Source of the DNA: Nocardia colli | GTDB lineage: Bacteria; Actinomycetota; Actinomycetes; Mycobacteriales; Mycobacteriaceae | Assembly (NCBI RefSeq): GCF_008704205.1 | Contig: NZ_VXLC01000003.1 | Coordinates: 930,001 to 994,000 of the forward strand | Length of the DNA stretch: 64,000 bases | Direction: 5' to 3' | Shown: piece after piece, positions 27,162 to 34,665 of the stretch | How the letters are laid out: the number at the start of each line of letters is the position of its first letter | How positions within the stretch are numbered: position 1 is the stretch's first letter | The notes under the pieces: model-generated | Told to the model about the DNA's origin: nothing | The model's database searches: none | What the model saw: only the letters and a program-made list of their open reading frames with translations | Translations under genes and position numbers: made by a program

Positions 27162-27872
27162 ATGCCGTATCTGCGACGAGAAGGACCGGTGTTCATCGCG
27201 CATCTGGGCACCAGGGACGAACCCGACACGGAGAACCGATTTCATCCCGAGTGGATCGCTGCGATGAACGCGATCCTCGACGAAGCCGCCGCAGCCCGCG
27301 GGCCGGCGGCACTCGTTACCGCCGGCGCCGGCAAGTTCTACTCGACCGGCGCCGACATCGCCTGGGCGGCAGACCATTCCGACCGTATCGACGAGTATCT
27401 CACCGAGGTGCAACGACTCCTGGCCCGGATTCTCACCCTCCCCATGCCGACCGTGGCCGCGCTGAACGGCCACGTCTATGGTGCGGGCGCGTTCATGGCG
27501 GTAGCCCACGACTACCGGATCATGCGCGCCGACCGCGGCTACGTCTGTTTTCCGGGCGTCACTCTCGGCGCGAATTACGCCCCCGCCTCGGTGGAATTGG
27601 TGCAGTCACGGCTGCCCGCGCAGGTCGCGCACCACGCGCTGGTCTCCGGACAACGCTACGGCGGACCCGACGCGCTCGCCGCCAGCCTGGTGGACGAGAT
27701 CGCCGACGAGCACGAGGTGCTGCCCGCCGCGATCCGGTACGCCCAAGCGCTGGCGCACACCAGCGGGCCGGTGCTCGGCCACATCAAATCCTGCCTGCAC
27801 AAGGCCGCGGCCGACGCCCTGTGCGAGCCGGTGACGGGCTATAACAATCACGCCCTCGCCCATCGGTCATGA
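27162..27872 (+). CDS. Enoyl-CoA hydratase/isomerase family protein
   Basis: A 236-residue crotonase-fold enzyme. The two oxyanion-hole segments are FYSTGADIAW (59-68) and NGHVYGAGAFMAVAHDYRIM. FYSTGADIAW resembles the FxSNGxDLxW of delta3,delta2-enoyl-CoA isomerases, so isomerisation of an unsaturated acyl-CoA is more likely than hydration. The family residues begin directly after ATG 27162. A frame open from GTG 27084, overlapping the HTH stop, would add 26 unlike residues. No ribosome site is clear at 27162, so the start remains open. Confidence 0.82.
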   Translation: MPYLRREGPVFIAHLGTRDEPDTENRFHPEWIAAMNAILDEAAAARGPAALVTAGAGKFYSTGADIAWAADHSDRIDEYLTEVQRLLARILTLPMPTVAALNGHVYGAGAFMAVAHDYRIMRADRGYVCFPGVTLGANYAPASVELVQSRLPAQVAHHALVSGQRYGGPDALAASLVDEIADEHEVLPAAIRYAQALAHTSGPVLGHIKSCLHKAAADALCEPVTGYNNHALAHRS

Positions 27873-28589
27873 ATCGAACGACGGACGCATCGGTGGGTGG
27901 TCCCGGCATTTCCCCTCGGACCGCGTGCAACCCACTGAAGGATGGCTGAAGATTCGCTGACATCGCCAGGCGTGCAGGCCCGGCCGGATTACCGTCGAGA
28001 ACACGGCCGGTCCACTGCCCGCCCCCTCCCCCTCATCGGGGTCGCGCAGTCCCGGCCGTGCACGTGGTTCCTCCGAGCCTGGCTACTAGGAACCACATCG
28101 GTGGATGAGCGGTGTCGTCCGAGTTCGGCAGCCTCCGACGGCACCGCTCCACCCCTGATTCCCCGCACAGGCAACCTCAACTGGTTGCATGAGCACACCC
28201 AGCCCGGCCCCAACCACGCCGACAACCAATGGCCCACCGATCGTCCGCGCGGTAGTCACGGCGTTCAACGTCAACTGACACCGAATCGCCTGGCGGATCC
28301 ACCCTCGGCCCGGCCAGGCCGGGATCCGGCGATTCAATGATCCATCCGCACACGCCCGCTCCGATCGATGGTCACAGCTCCACCGTGGCGCGGTTCACAC
28401 ATCAACCGCGATGGATCGGGTCCGGGCCTTCCCACCGGGATGCGGAGGGTGAACTGCAGATGAACCGCCGATCACGGGAGCTGGGAACCGGCAGGTAAAA
28501 GTTGCTGACAGTTTGCTGATGCGGTGTCCTGTTTGCGAGAAGTATTCACCGGTACCGCAACGGTGAGACTCGTACCGGGAAGAGGGGCC
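27873..28589. other. Intergenic region of 717 bases with hairpins
   Basis: No supported gene. The central part (27980-28188) carries four successive inverted repeats; see the ncRNA entry. The remainder leads to the promoter of the secreted protein at 28590. A minus-strand frame at 28086-28337 was examined and rejected. Confidence 0.45.
27980..28188. ncRNA. Possible structured RNA, four hairpins
   Basis: Four inverted repeats follow one another: CCGGCCG/CGGCCGG (27980-28010), GTGGTTCCT/AGGAACCAC (28064-28096, perfect), GAGCGGTGTCGTC/GACGGCACCGCTC (28107-28149, one G-T pair) and GCAACC/GGTTGC (28171-28188). They occupy a gene-free region. The strand cannot be decided because most pairs are Watson-Crick in both directions. 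Calling this an RNA gene is inference. Confidence 0.3.
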
Positions 28590-29906
28590 ATGACATCAGT
28601 TTTTTCGGTGGTGAACCGCGCCCGCCATGCCGCCGCCGCCGGTTTGCTGGCCAGTGGCTTGATGTGGAGTGGCAGCGGGATGGCGGCGGCAGATCCGGTA
28701 GCGGACAAGCATCGCACCGTCGATACCGACAGCGGCTGGCGGCTCTCGGTCGACAAGACCAATGGTTCCAGATCAATGGGCGGTAAGCGTTCGAGCAGAC
28801 GAGGGTTCCCCGTGGCCGCCGCACTGACCGCTGCGCTGCTCGCGGCCGCCATGACAACCGTGTTCGACACCACCGCGACCGCCCAACCCGATATCCCCTG
28901 TGAGCAGTGGCAGCAGATGCACCCGGGCTGGCCGTGTATCCCGGTCCCCAAACCACCTCCGGGTCCTCCGCCAGGGCCACCGGCGACAACGCCTGCGTTA
29001 CCGACCCCGGTGTTGCCAGGTGCGCCTTCCGGTAACACCGGCGGTGCGGGAGGCCAGGCCGGCGCCCTCACACCGCCTGTGCTGGCTCCCGGCAACGGCA
29101 CGCCGATCGTTCCTGTACCAGGTGAACCGCAGCCGCCCGCGCCCAGCGGTGCCCGCCCACCGCAGCCGGCGAGCCGCGAACCCGCTCCGGACGCGGCGAG
29201 GACCCCGCCGGATCGGACAACCGTCCCGGATCCCGGTGCGCCCGCACCGGCACCACTTCCACCCGCCCTCGCGCCACCACCGGCGAACCCCGGTGCCTCG
29301 GCGCCGTCGATCCGTGATCAGCTTCCGATGCGGCCTGCCTCCCGCTGCGGCGAAGAACGAGAATGGTCGTTCAGCCAGGGCTGTCACAACAAATATGACT
29401 ACAAGGTCGTGGTACACAAGACCAACCCGAACTACACGCCACCCGGCACCACTCCCTACGACACGTGCTCGGCGGCAAGTGACGGCATTTCCTGCACGGT
29501 CAGCAGGTCCACGACGATTTCACGCACTGTCACCACAACCGGGCAACTCGGCGTCGACGCCACCATCGGAGCGTTGAAAGCCAGTGGGCAGGTGTCGCAG
29601 TCGGTCGCCGATACCGAATCACTCACTATCGGCGAAACCGGCGGGAGAGCACCATCGATACCGATGAAAGCCGGCGAGACGATGTCTGCGTATCCGACCT
29701 ACACCCAGGTGCTCTACGAGGTACAACGCTATGACGCCGGCACCGGGCAATACGTGTCCACCGAACAGAAGCAGGCATTGTTCCCCGAAGGCAGCACCTA
29801 CCTCGTCGGACCGACCGGCGCACCGAACGGATTCCCCGCACCCCCACCGGGAATCATGCCGGCCCCACCCCCACCGAGCATCCCGCGTCCGGCGGGAGGA
29901 AACTGA
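28590..29906 (+). CDS. Secreted Pro-rich protein with beta-rich C-terminal domain
   Basis: 438 residues if started at ATG 28590 (GAAGAGG upstream). Residues 1-61 look like the leader and first strands of an MspA-type porin (ADPVADKHRTVDTDSGWRL). A second signal-like sequence starts at Met63 (SSRRGF then a hydrophobic stretch to about 98), so the functional start may be 28776. Next come C104-x2-W107-x4-P112-x3-C116 and a proline-rich linker to about 240. The C-terminal domain holds cysteines and a long Ser/Thr alternating pattern (TISRTVTTTGQLGVDATIG), as in aerolysin-like membrane-inserting hairpins. The product is exported; pore formation is speculative. Confidence 0.75.
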   Translation: MTSVFSVVNRARHAAAAGLLASGLMWSGSGMAAADPVADKHRTVDTDSGWRLSVDKTNGSRSMGGKRSSRRGFPVAAALTAALLAAAMTTVFDTTATAQPDIPCEQWQQMHPGWPCIPVPKPPPGPPPGPPATTPALPTPVLPGAPSGNTGGAGGQAGALTPPVLAPGNGTPIVPVPGEPQPPAPSGARPPQPASREPAPDAARTPPDRTTVPDPGAPAPAPLPPALAPPPANPGASAPSIRDQLPMRPASRCGEEREWSFSQGCHNKYDYKVVVHKTNPNYTPPGTTPYDTCSAASDGISCTVSRSTTISRTVTTTGQLGVDATIGALKASGQVSQSVADTESLTIGETGGRAPSIPMKAGETMSAYPTYTQVLYEVQRYDAGTGQYVSTEQKQALFPEGSTYLVGPTGAPNGFPAPPPGIMPAPPPPSIPRPAGGN

Positions 29907-29908
29907 CT

Positions 29909-30535
29909 ATGTCCAGCGCAGATGACTTCGATCCCCGATCCTCATCGAGCCCAGGAGTCGCGATGACCCACACCACCGATCCCCCGCCGCGCCGCAAGCG
30001 CTACCGCATCGCCGCGGTCGCCGCGGTCATGGTCGTAATCGCTGCCGGCCTGGGCTACTACTGGTTCAAGCCGGCACCACCACCGAAAGTGTTCGTCGAA
30101 CGCAGCCAGCCGATCTTCGAACTCACCAAAACCGACCTGCGCGGCCAGACCCTGCAGAACGCCCTAAACAAAATCGTCTACCCCCGGTCGGTGCTCGACG
30201 ATCATCTCGGCGACGTATGGGTGGTCGATCTCGGCAGCGGACCGTCACGAACTCTCACACCGATTCCCGACGACGCCGCAGCCTGGACAGTGACCGCAGT
30301 ATGCTTCCGCGTCCAAACACTCGACGAAGAAGCAGCCAACCGGAAACTGGCCGCCGGGCAGAAACCCGCCGTCAACTTCATCACCTTCGGCATCCAACGC
30401 TCCGACACGATCTCCCCGGACAAACTCGGCGCGATCATCCAAGGCAGCCTCGACGACACCCTGCCCGGATGCAGCAGCGCCTCAGCAATGAACGCCTACC
30501 GGCCCGGAACCGGACCCACAATCCGCGTCCAATGA
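29909..30535 (+). CDS. Single-pass membrane protein, unknown function
   Basis: A 208-residue protein with a short cytoplasmic N-terminus, one transmembrane segment at about 32-54 (IAAVAAVMVVIAAGLGYYWF) and an outer domain with two cysteines. The segment LRGQTLQNALNKI loosely recalls the start of PASTA repeats, but only one unit is visible. It starts 3 bases after the secreted protein's stop, with GGAGG upstream, so the two genes are co-translated and the proteins probably work together at the envelope. Confidence 0.78.
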   Translation: MSSADDFDPRSSSSPGVAMTHTTDPPPRRKRYRIAAVAAVMVVIAAGLGYYWFKPAPPPKVFVERSQPIFELTKTDLRGQTLQNALNKIVYPRSVLDDHLGDVWVVDLGSGPSRTLTPIPDDAAAWTVTAVCFRVQTLDEEAANRKLAAGQKPAVNFITFGIQRSDTISPDKLGAIIQGSLDDTLPGCSSASAMNAYRPGTGPTIRVQ

Positions 30536-30599
30536 GGCTTCAGCGCACCCAAGTGCTCCCAATCGGCTCGAAGATGCCTCCATGGCGACACCGGTCTCA

Positions 30600-31178
30600 T
30601 CAGGGCAGCGGTTCCTGCCGCAATCGCGTCGAAGCGCTGACGGCGCGGTCTGCGCCGATGGCGACGCCGACGATCACGCAGGGCTCGGTGCCGTGGTTGC
30701 GCCAGGCATGCCGGGTGCCGTTCTGGATGACGACGTCACCGGCGTGCAGCAGTCGATGGTCACCGTCATCGAGTTCCAGCGTGACCTCGCCCGAGACGAC
30801 CAGCACATAGTCGATGCTGTCGGTGGTGTGCATTCCGGCGCTGTCGGGCTCCTGGACCGCCATCGCGCCTGGCATCTGCCGTTCCAGCACCGCCAAGGCC
30901 GAGGTCATGTCGAGGTCGGCGGGTGCGGTGGGCTCGCCGGGCGGGATCGTGTTGATCATGAAACGCGATCCGTCCCGGGGTGGGTACCACGCCTCGGCGA
31001 GGCGCGGCGAGCCGTCGTCGGGGAACGTGGGGCGCTCGTCCCGGCCCCAGAGCCGGTAGGCGGCGAAGCCGGGCATCAGTGCGGTGGTGATGGCTTCGAC
31101 GTCGCGGTCGTCGATCACGCGGGACTTGCCGTCACGGTCGTGTCCGGTGACGACTCGCCGAACCTTCATGTGCTTCAT
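30600..31178 (-). CDS. Cupin-domain protein
   Basis: A 192-residue protein with a C-terminal cupin barrel. The motif HTTDSIDYVLVVSGEVTLELDDGDH, spread over about 116-140, and GDVVIQNGTRHAWRN (about 148-162) give the conserved histidines and glutamate-like positions for metal binding. The first 100 residues are less typical. I chose ATG 31178, which has GAGGAG 7 bases upstream. It is divergent from a TetR gene, and the gap carries four identical-type operators, so it is probably the TetR target. The function could be dioxygenase-like or ligand binding. Confidence 0.83.
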   Translation of the reverse strand: MKHMKVRRVVTGHDRDGKSRVIDDRDVEAITTALMPGFAAYRLWGRDERPTFPDDGSPRLAEAWYPPRDGSRFMINTIPPGEPTAPADLDMTSALAVLERQMPGAMAVQEPDSAGMHTTDSIDYVLVVSGEVTLELDDGDHRLLHAGDVVIQNGTRHAWRNHGTEPCVIVGVAIGADRAVSASTRLRQEPLP

Positions 31179-31192
31179 CAGGTCACTCCTCA

Positions 31193-31273
31193 ATACGACA
31201 GCGTATGGATACGGGTACGTATGGATACGCCACCGTATCCCGTCCGTGCGGAGCCGTCAATACGCTGGCGTAT
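31193..31273. promoter_or_regulatory. Four ATACG-N4-CGTAT TetR operators
   Basis: Four 14-base palindromes of the form ATACG-N4-CGTAT occur at 31193-31206, 31209-31222, 31225-31238 and 31260-31273. The first three are spaced exactly 16 bases apart. They lie between the divergent cupin and TetR genes. The fourth ends 10 bases before the TetR start codon. They are almost certainly the operators of this TetR protein; the binding itself is inferred. Confidence 0.85.
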
Positions 31274-31283
31274 CCTCTTCATC

Positions 31284-31844
31284 GTGGGCAACGAGTCGAC
31301 CCGGCTGTCTGCCCGGGACTGGGCGCTGGCCGCGCTGAAGGCGATCGCGGACGGCGGGCTGGCCGCGGTCGCGGTCGAACCGCTGGCGCGGACCCTCGGC
31401 GTGACCAAAGGCAGTTTCTACGCGCACTACCGGAACCGAGACGAGCTGATCGAAGCCGCACTCGCGGAGTGGGTGCGCAGTCACGGCGACGGCGGGCTGG
31501 CCGAATACGCCGCCATCGCCGATCCGGCACAGCGGCTACGTGAGCTGCTCACGACCGTCGTGCAAGCCGTCCGGCCGCTGGCGCCGTCGGTACACCTGAG
31601 TCTGCTCGGCGACCGCAACGATCCCCGGGTCCGGGACGCGGTCCGCCAAGTGAACAACGCTCGGCTGGAACTGATGACGCGCACCTACCGCGAGCTCGGC
31701 CTGCCGCCGGACCGTGCGGCACACCGGGCGCGGATCGCCTACGCGGCCATTCTCGGCCTGCTGCATCTAGCGCAAACCGATGAAGACGCGCCGCGCTCCG
31801 ACATGCTCTCCGCCGAAGCGACTGCGGTCTTTCTGCCTTTCTGA
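31284..31844 (+). CDS. TetR-family regulator
   Basis: A 186-residue TetR repressor. The HTH is at about residues 25-50 (LARTLGVTKGSFYAHYRNRDELIE). The C-terminal ligand domain is helical. The GTG at 31284 begins the conserved part. No ribosome site precedes it and operator 4 ends 10 bases upstream, so a leaderless or very short-leader mRNA is likely. It should repress itself and the divergent cupin gene. Confidence 0.88.
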   Translation: MGNESTRLSARDWALAALKAIADGGLAAVAVEPLARTLGVTKGSFYAHYRNRDELIEAALAEWVRSHGDGGLAEYAAIADPAQRLRELLTTVVQAVRPLAPSVHLSLLGDRNDPRVRDAVRQVNNARLELMTRTYRELGLPPDRAAHRARIAYAAILGLLHLAQTDEDAPRSDMLSAEATAVFLPF

Positions 31845-31966
31845 GGGTGCACCCCCGAGCGGGCGGTCGCAGAGCCGACTCGCTCCGATTACGAGTAGCT
31901 CTTTGCCGCGAGCGCGGAAGCTGCGGCTCCAGGACGTTGCGATCCGAATGTACCGCGTACGCATGC

Positions 31967-32012
31967 GGTCAGCCTGGGCCTTTTTCGCCCAGGCTGACCG
32001 TTCGTTCTTGAT
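31967..32012 (+). promoter_or_regulatory. Palindrome and promoter, XRE-type locus A
   Basis: GGTCAGCCTGGGC (31967-31979) and GCCCAGGCTGACC (31987-31999) form a perfect 13-base inverted repeat. From CCAGGCTG, 8 bases lead to TTCTTGAT (32005-32012) and 13 more to GTG 32026. The same three elements with identical spacing precede the remnant at 38833 and the intact XRE gene at 40213. Confidence 0.7.
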
Positions 32013-32025
32013 CTACCGTCGCCAT

Positions 32026-32100
32026 GTGAGTGCAGTACAGAGCGATCCCGGACGTGTGTTCCGGGAGTGGAGAGAGCAAGGGTCGCCCGTCCAGGTTGGG
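32026..32100 (+). pseudogene. Remnant of an MmyB-type XRE regulator (5' end)
   Basis: From GTG 32026 the frame reads VSAVQSDPGRVFREWREQG, which aligns with the start of the intact regulator at 40213 (NAPHSEVGRVLREWRER). After about 25 codons the similarity is lost and no HTH follows. Only the promoter and first codons survive. Confidence 0.65.
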
Positions 32101-32503
32101 CGGCACGGGCCACGTGACGCTGTTCTCATCAGTGTCTGCACCGCAATGTGGCCACTGCCTGCCGCAAATGCCTCAGGGCCGCAATGCATTACAACCAGAG
32201 TACGGTTCGCGCCCTAACGCGGAACCTGGCCTCGAGTAAGCGCATCGGTGTGAGCGACCGCATCGCTGATCCTCGCTGACAACGCGGGCTTCGAGCTCCT
32301 TCAGTGCCCCGCGACGCTCCCTGTTCTCCGGCGGGTAGGTCGCCCAACGGACTCATTCTGGTCGACCCGATCGGCTTACAGAATCGTTCCCTGCGCGCGC
32401 CGCAATCGCAGCCGCCCTATTTCCTTCTCGGGCAATTGATCCCGCTGAAAAACTTTCTCGTTCCGTTTCTTCCGAGTGCCTTTATGGCGCTGAAAGGATA
32501 ATC

Positions 32504-33883
32504 ATGGCTACACCGATCGACTTCGACCGCACAACCACTGCGCTCGAAACACTCACTCCAGCGGTCGACCCGCATCGCGTAATCACCGCAGGACCTGATC
32601 TCGACGCCGCGGCTACCGTCTGGAACGGCGCGGTAACCCACCGCCCAGCGCTGATCGTGCGCTGCGAAACCACCGCAGACGTGCAGCACGCGGTCCGCGC
32701 CGCGCGCGAAAGCGGGCTGGCCCTGTCCGTCCGCGGCGGCGGACACGACTGGGCGGGGCGCGCGATCCGGCCCGGCGGCCTGGTCGTCGACCTCGGTCGA
32801 ATGCGGCACGTCTCGGTACGCAACAACATCGCCACCGTCGCCGGGGGCGCCACCTCCGCCGACGTCGCGGAGGAAGCGGACCGCCACGGACTGGCCGCGG
32901 CGACCGGAACGGTCGGCGCGGTGGGCATGCTCGGGTTGTCCCTCGGTGGAGGCTACGGTCCGCTCATCGGGCGCTTCGGTCTCGCCGCCGACAACCTGCT
33001 GGCCGCCGAAGTCGTGCTCGCCGACGGACGCGTCGTGCGCGCGGGCCATGGCGACGGTGCGGATCCCGAATTGTTGTGGGCGCTGCGCGGTGGGGGCGGC
33101 AACTTCGGCGTGGTCACCTCGGCCGAGGTGGCCCTGCATCCGCTGACCGAGGTGCTCGCCGGGTCGTTCGCGTTCCCGTGGGAACAGGCCGAGCAGGTAC
33201 TGCGCGGTTACGGTGAGCTCCTCGAACACGCTTCCGACGCGCTCACCTCGGTGATTGCCTTCGTCGCGGATCCCGACGGCACCCCGATGATCACGGTCGC
33301 TCCGACCTGGTCGGGAGCTCCCGCCGACGGCGCGGCCGCGCTCAGCGGATTCGCCACGCTCGGATCGCCACTGACCGCCGCGGTCGGTTCGAAATCACCG
33401 CTCGCGAAACTGCGCGAGTTCGACGGCGCGTTCCCAGACGGAGCCCGCTACTCGATCCGCACCCGCAATGTCGCAGGCTTCACCCCCGATGTCGTGTCGG
33501 CGCTGCTCGCGACCTACGACGCACGCACCTCCCCGTCGACATTCATCAACATCCACCACTTCCACGGAGCTGCCACCCGAATCTCCTTGGACAGCAGCGC
33601 CTTCGGGCTGCGCCGAGACCACCTCATGATCGAACTCATCGAATTCGGCGCGCCGGACGAGGACCCCCTGTCCGTCCGCTGGCCCAGGAAAGCCGGCACC
33701 ATGCTTGCCCAGCACTCACTGCCCGGCGGCTACCCCAACCTCCTCGGCCCCGACGACGAACAGCAGGCCGCGCACGCCTACGGCACCCACAACGCCCGCC
33801 TCCTCGCGGTCAAGAACCGCTACGACCCCGACAACATCTTCACTGCGACTCCCCTGCCGGGTGGGACCTCCGCGTCGAGGTGA
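32504..33883 (+). CDS. FAD-linked oxidase (BBE type)
   Basis: A 459-residue VAO/BBE-type flavoenzyme. The FAD domain shows SVRGGGHDWAGR with His81 as likely covalent FAD link. The second position, where bicovalent enzymes have Cys, is GLSLGGGYG without cysteine. The C-terminus has the NRYDPDNIF BBE motif. GAAAGGA lies 5 bases before the ATG. It is a distant paralogue of the oxidase at 22261. The adjacent TetR and MFS genes suggest metabolism or efflux of an aromatic compound. Confidence 0.9.
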   Translation: MATPIDFDRTTTALETLTPAVDPHRVITAGPDLDAAATVWNGAVTHRPALIVRCETTADVQHAVRAARESGLALSVRGGGHDWAGRAIRPGGLVVDLGRMRHVSVRNNIATVAGGATSADVAEEADRHGLAAATGTVGAVGMLGLSLGGGYGPLIGRFGLAADNLLAAEVVLADGRVVRAGHGDGADPELLWALRGGGGNFGVVTSAEVALHPLTEVLAGSFAFPWEQAEQVLRGYGELLEHASDALTSVIAFVADPDGTPMITVAPTWSGAPADGAAALSGFATLGSPLTAAVGSKSPLAKLREFDGAFPDGARYSIRTRNVAGFTPDVVSALLATYDARTSPSTFINIHHFHGAATRISLDSSAFGLRRDHLMIELIEFGAPDEDPLSVRWPRKAGTMLAQHSLPGGYPNLLGPDDEQQAAHAYGTHNARLLAVKNRYDPDNIFTATPLPGGTSASR

Positions 33884-33940
33884 TCAGCGGGCGCGTACGC
33901 GGCGCCAACTACATCGCCGCCTGCCCCTTCCGACGCCTAA

Positions 33941-33960
33941 TTTGTATTTCGAAGTACAAA
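33941..33960. promoter_or_regulatory. TetR operator, copy 1 (TTTGTA palindrome)
   Basis: TTTGTATTTCGAAGTACAAA is a 20-base palindrome with one mismatched pair, 18 bases before the TetR start at 33979. An almost identical site precedes the MFS gene. Confidence 0.75.
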
Positions 33961-33978
33961 ATAGGTAGTGTGGTCGTC

Positions 33979-34593
33979 ATGAGCGCCGGCAGACCACGAG
34001 GGTTCGACGAAGCGGCCGTCCTCGACGCGGTCGCCGGGCGGTTCCGCGTACACGGGTTCGCCGACACCTCGACCGAGCAGCTGTGTGAGGCGGCCGGGGT
34101 GCGGCGGAGCAGCTTGTACAACACGTTCACTTCGAAGAACGAGCTGTTCGTCCGCGCGCTGGAGCGACACACCGGCGTCGCCCTCGAGCAGCAGGAGGTC
34201 GTCCTGACCGATCAGCGACTGCCGGGAGCCGGACGCCTCGCCGCCCTTTTCGATCTCACCCTCGCCGAGGAACGTGCCGCCGAGCGGGACGGCCACGCCG
34301 CGGGCTGCATGATCGTGGCGTCGCGGATGGCACCCGATCTCGGCGCCAAGGACCCGCGCGTGCAGCGTCTCCTCGACCGCTACGCGGACGTTCAACTCAC
34401 ACTGCTGGCCGGCGCCGTGCGGGCCGGCCAGTTGGACGGCACCCTCCGCAAGGACGTCGCAGAGCGCGACGCGGCACTCATGATCTCCTCGGCCATCTCA
34501 GGGCTGCGCGTCCTCGCACAGTCCGGCTCCGGGGCCGCCGAGCTCCGCCGGGTGGCCGATCTACACCTCGATTCTTTGCGCGCAGGCACCTGA
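33979..34593 (+). CDS. TetR-family regulator
   Basis: A 204-residue TetR/AcrR regulator starting GRPRGFDEAAVLDAV, with the HTH at about 30-50 (LCEAAGVRRSSLYNTFTSKNEL). The C-terminal domain contains GCMIVAS, typical of the TetR_C group. I start it at ATG 33979; the longer frame from 33880 runs across the operator. It should repress itself and the MFS gene through the TTTGTA palindromes at 33941 and 34617. Confidence 0.9.
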   Translation: MSAGRPRGFDEAAVLDAVAGRFRVHGFADTSTEQLCEAAGVRRSSLYNTFTSKNELFVRALERHTGVALEQQEVVLTDQRLPGAGRLAALFDLTLAEERAAERDGHAAGCMIVASRMAPDLGAKDPRVQRLLDRYADVQLTLLAGAVRAGQLDGTLRKDVAERDAALMISSAISGLRVLAQSGSGAAELRRVADLHLDSLRAGT

Positions 34594-34616
34594 ACGGTGC
34601 TTTTGCGTCCTTCATT

Positions 34617-34636
34617 TTTGTACTTTCAAATACAAA
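34617..34636. promoter_or_regulatory. TetR operator, copy 2, before MFS gene
   Basis: TTTGTACTTTCAAATACAAA repeats the palindrome found at 33941-33960 (two mismatched pairs) and lies 29 bases upstream of the MFS start. Shared control by the TetR protein at 33979 is the natural reading. Confidence 0.72.
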
Positions 34637-34665
34637 TTTAGTCCGACGATAGGGATAGAGCGCCG

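Larger units (their letters stand above)
31845..32503. other. Intergenic region of 659 bases with regulator remnant
   Basis: It contains a 13-base palindrome with a conserved promoter pattern at 31967-32028 and a truncated XRE reading frame (see separate entries). The rest, 32100-32503, has no supported gene; it ends with the GAAAGGA ribosome site of the FAD oxidase. Confidence 0.5.

Noticed and set aside
28086..28337. Minus-strand frame with a hydrophobic stretch between 27162 and 28590 genes
   Set aside because: It starts with TTG without a ribosome site, has no recognisable family, and overlaps several inverted repeats.
27942..28340. Plus-strand frame of 132 codons in the same gap
   Set aside because: Low-complexity Pro/Arg-rich composition, no ribosome site, no conserved motif.
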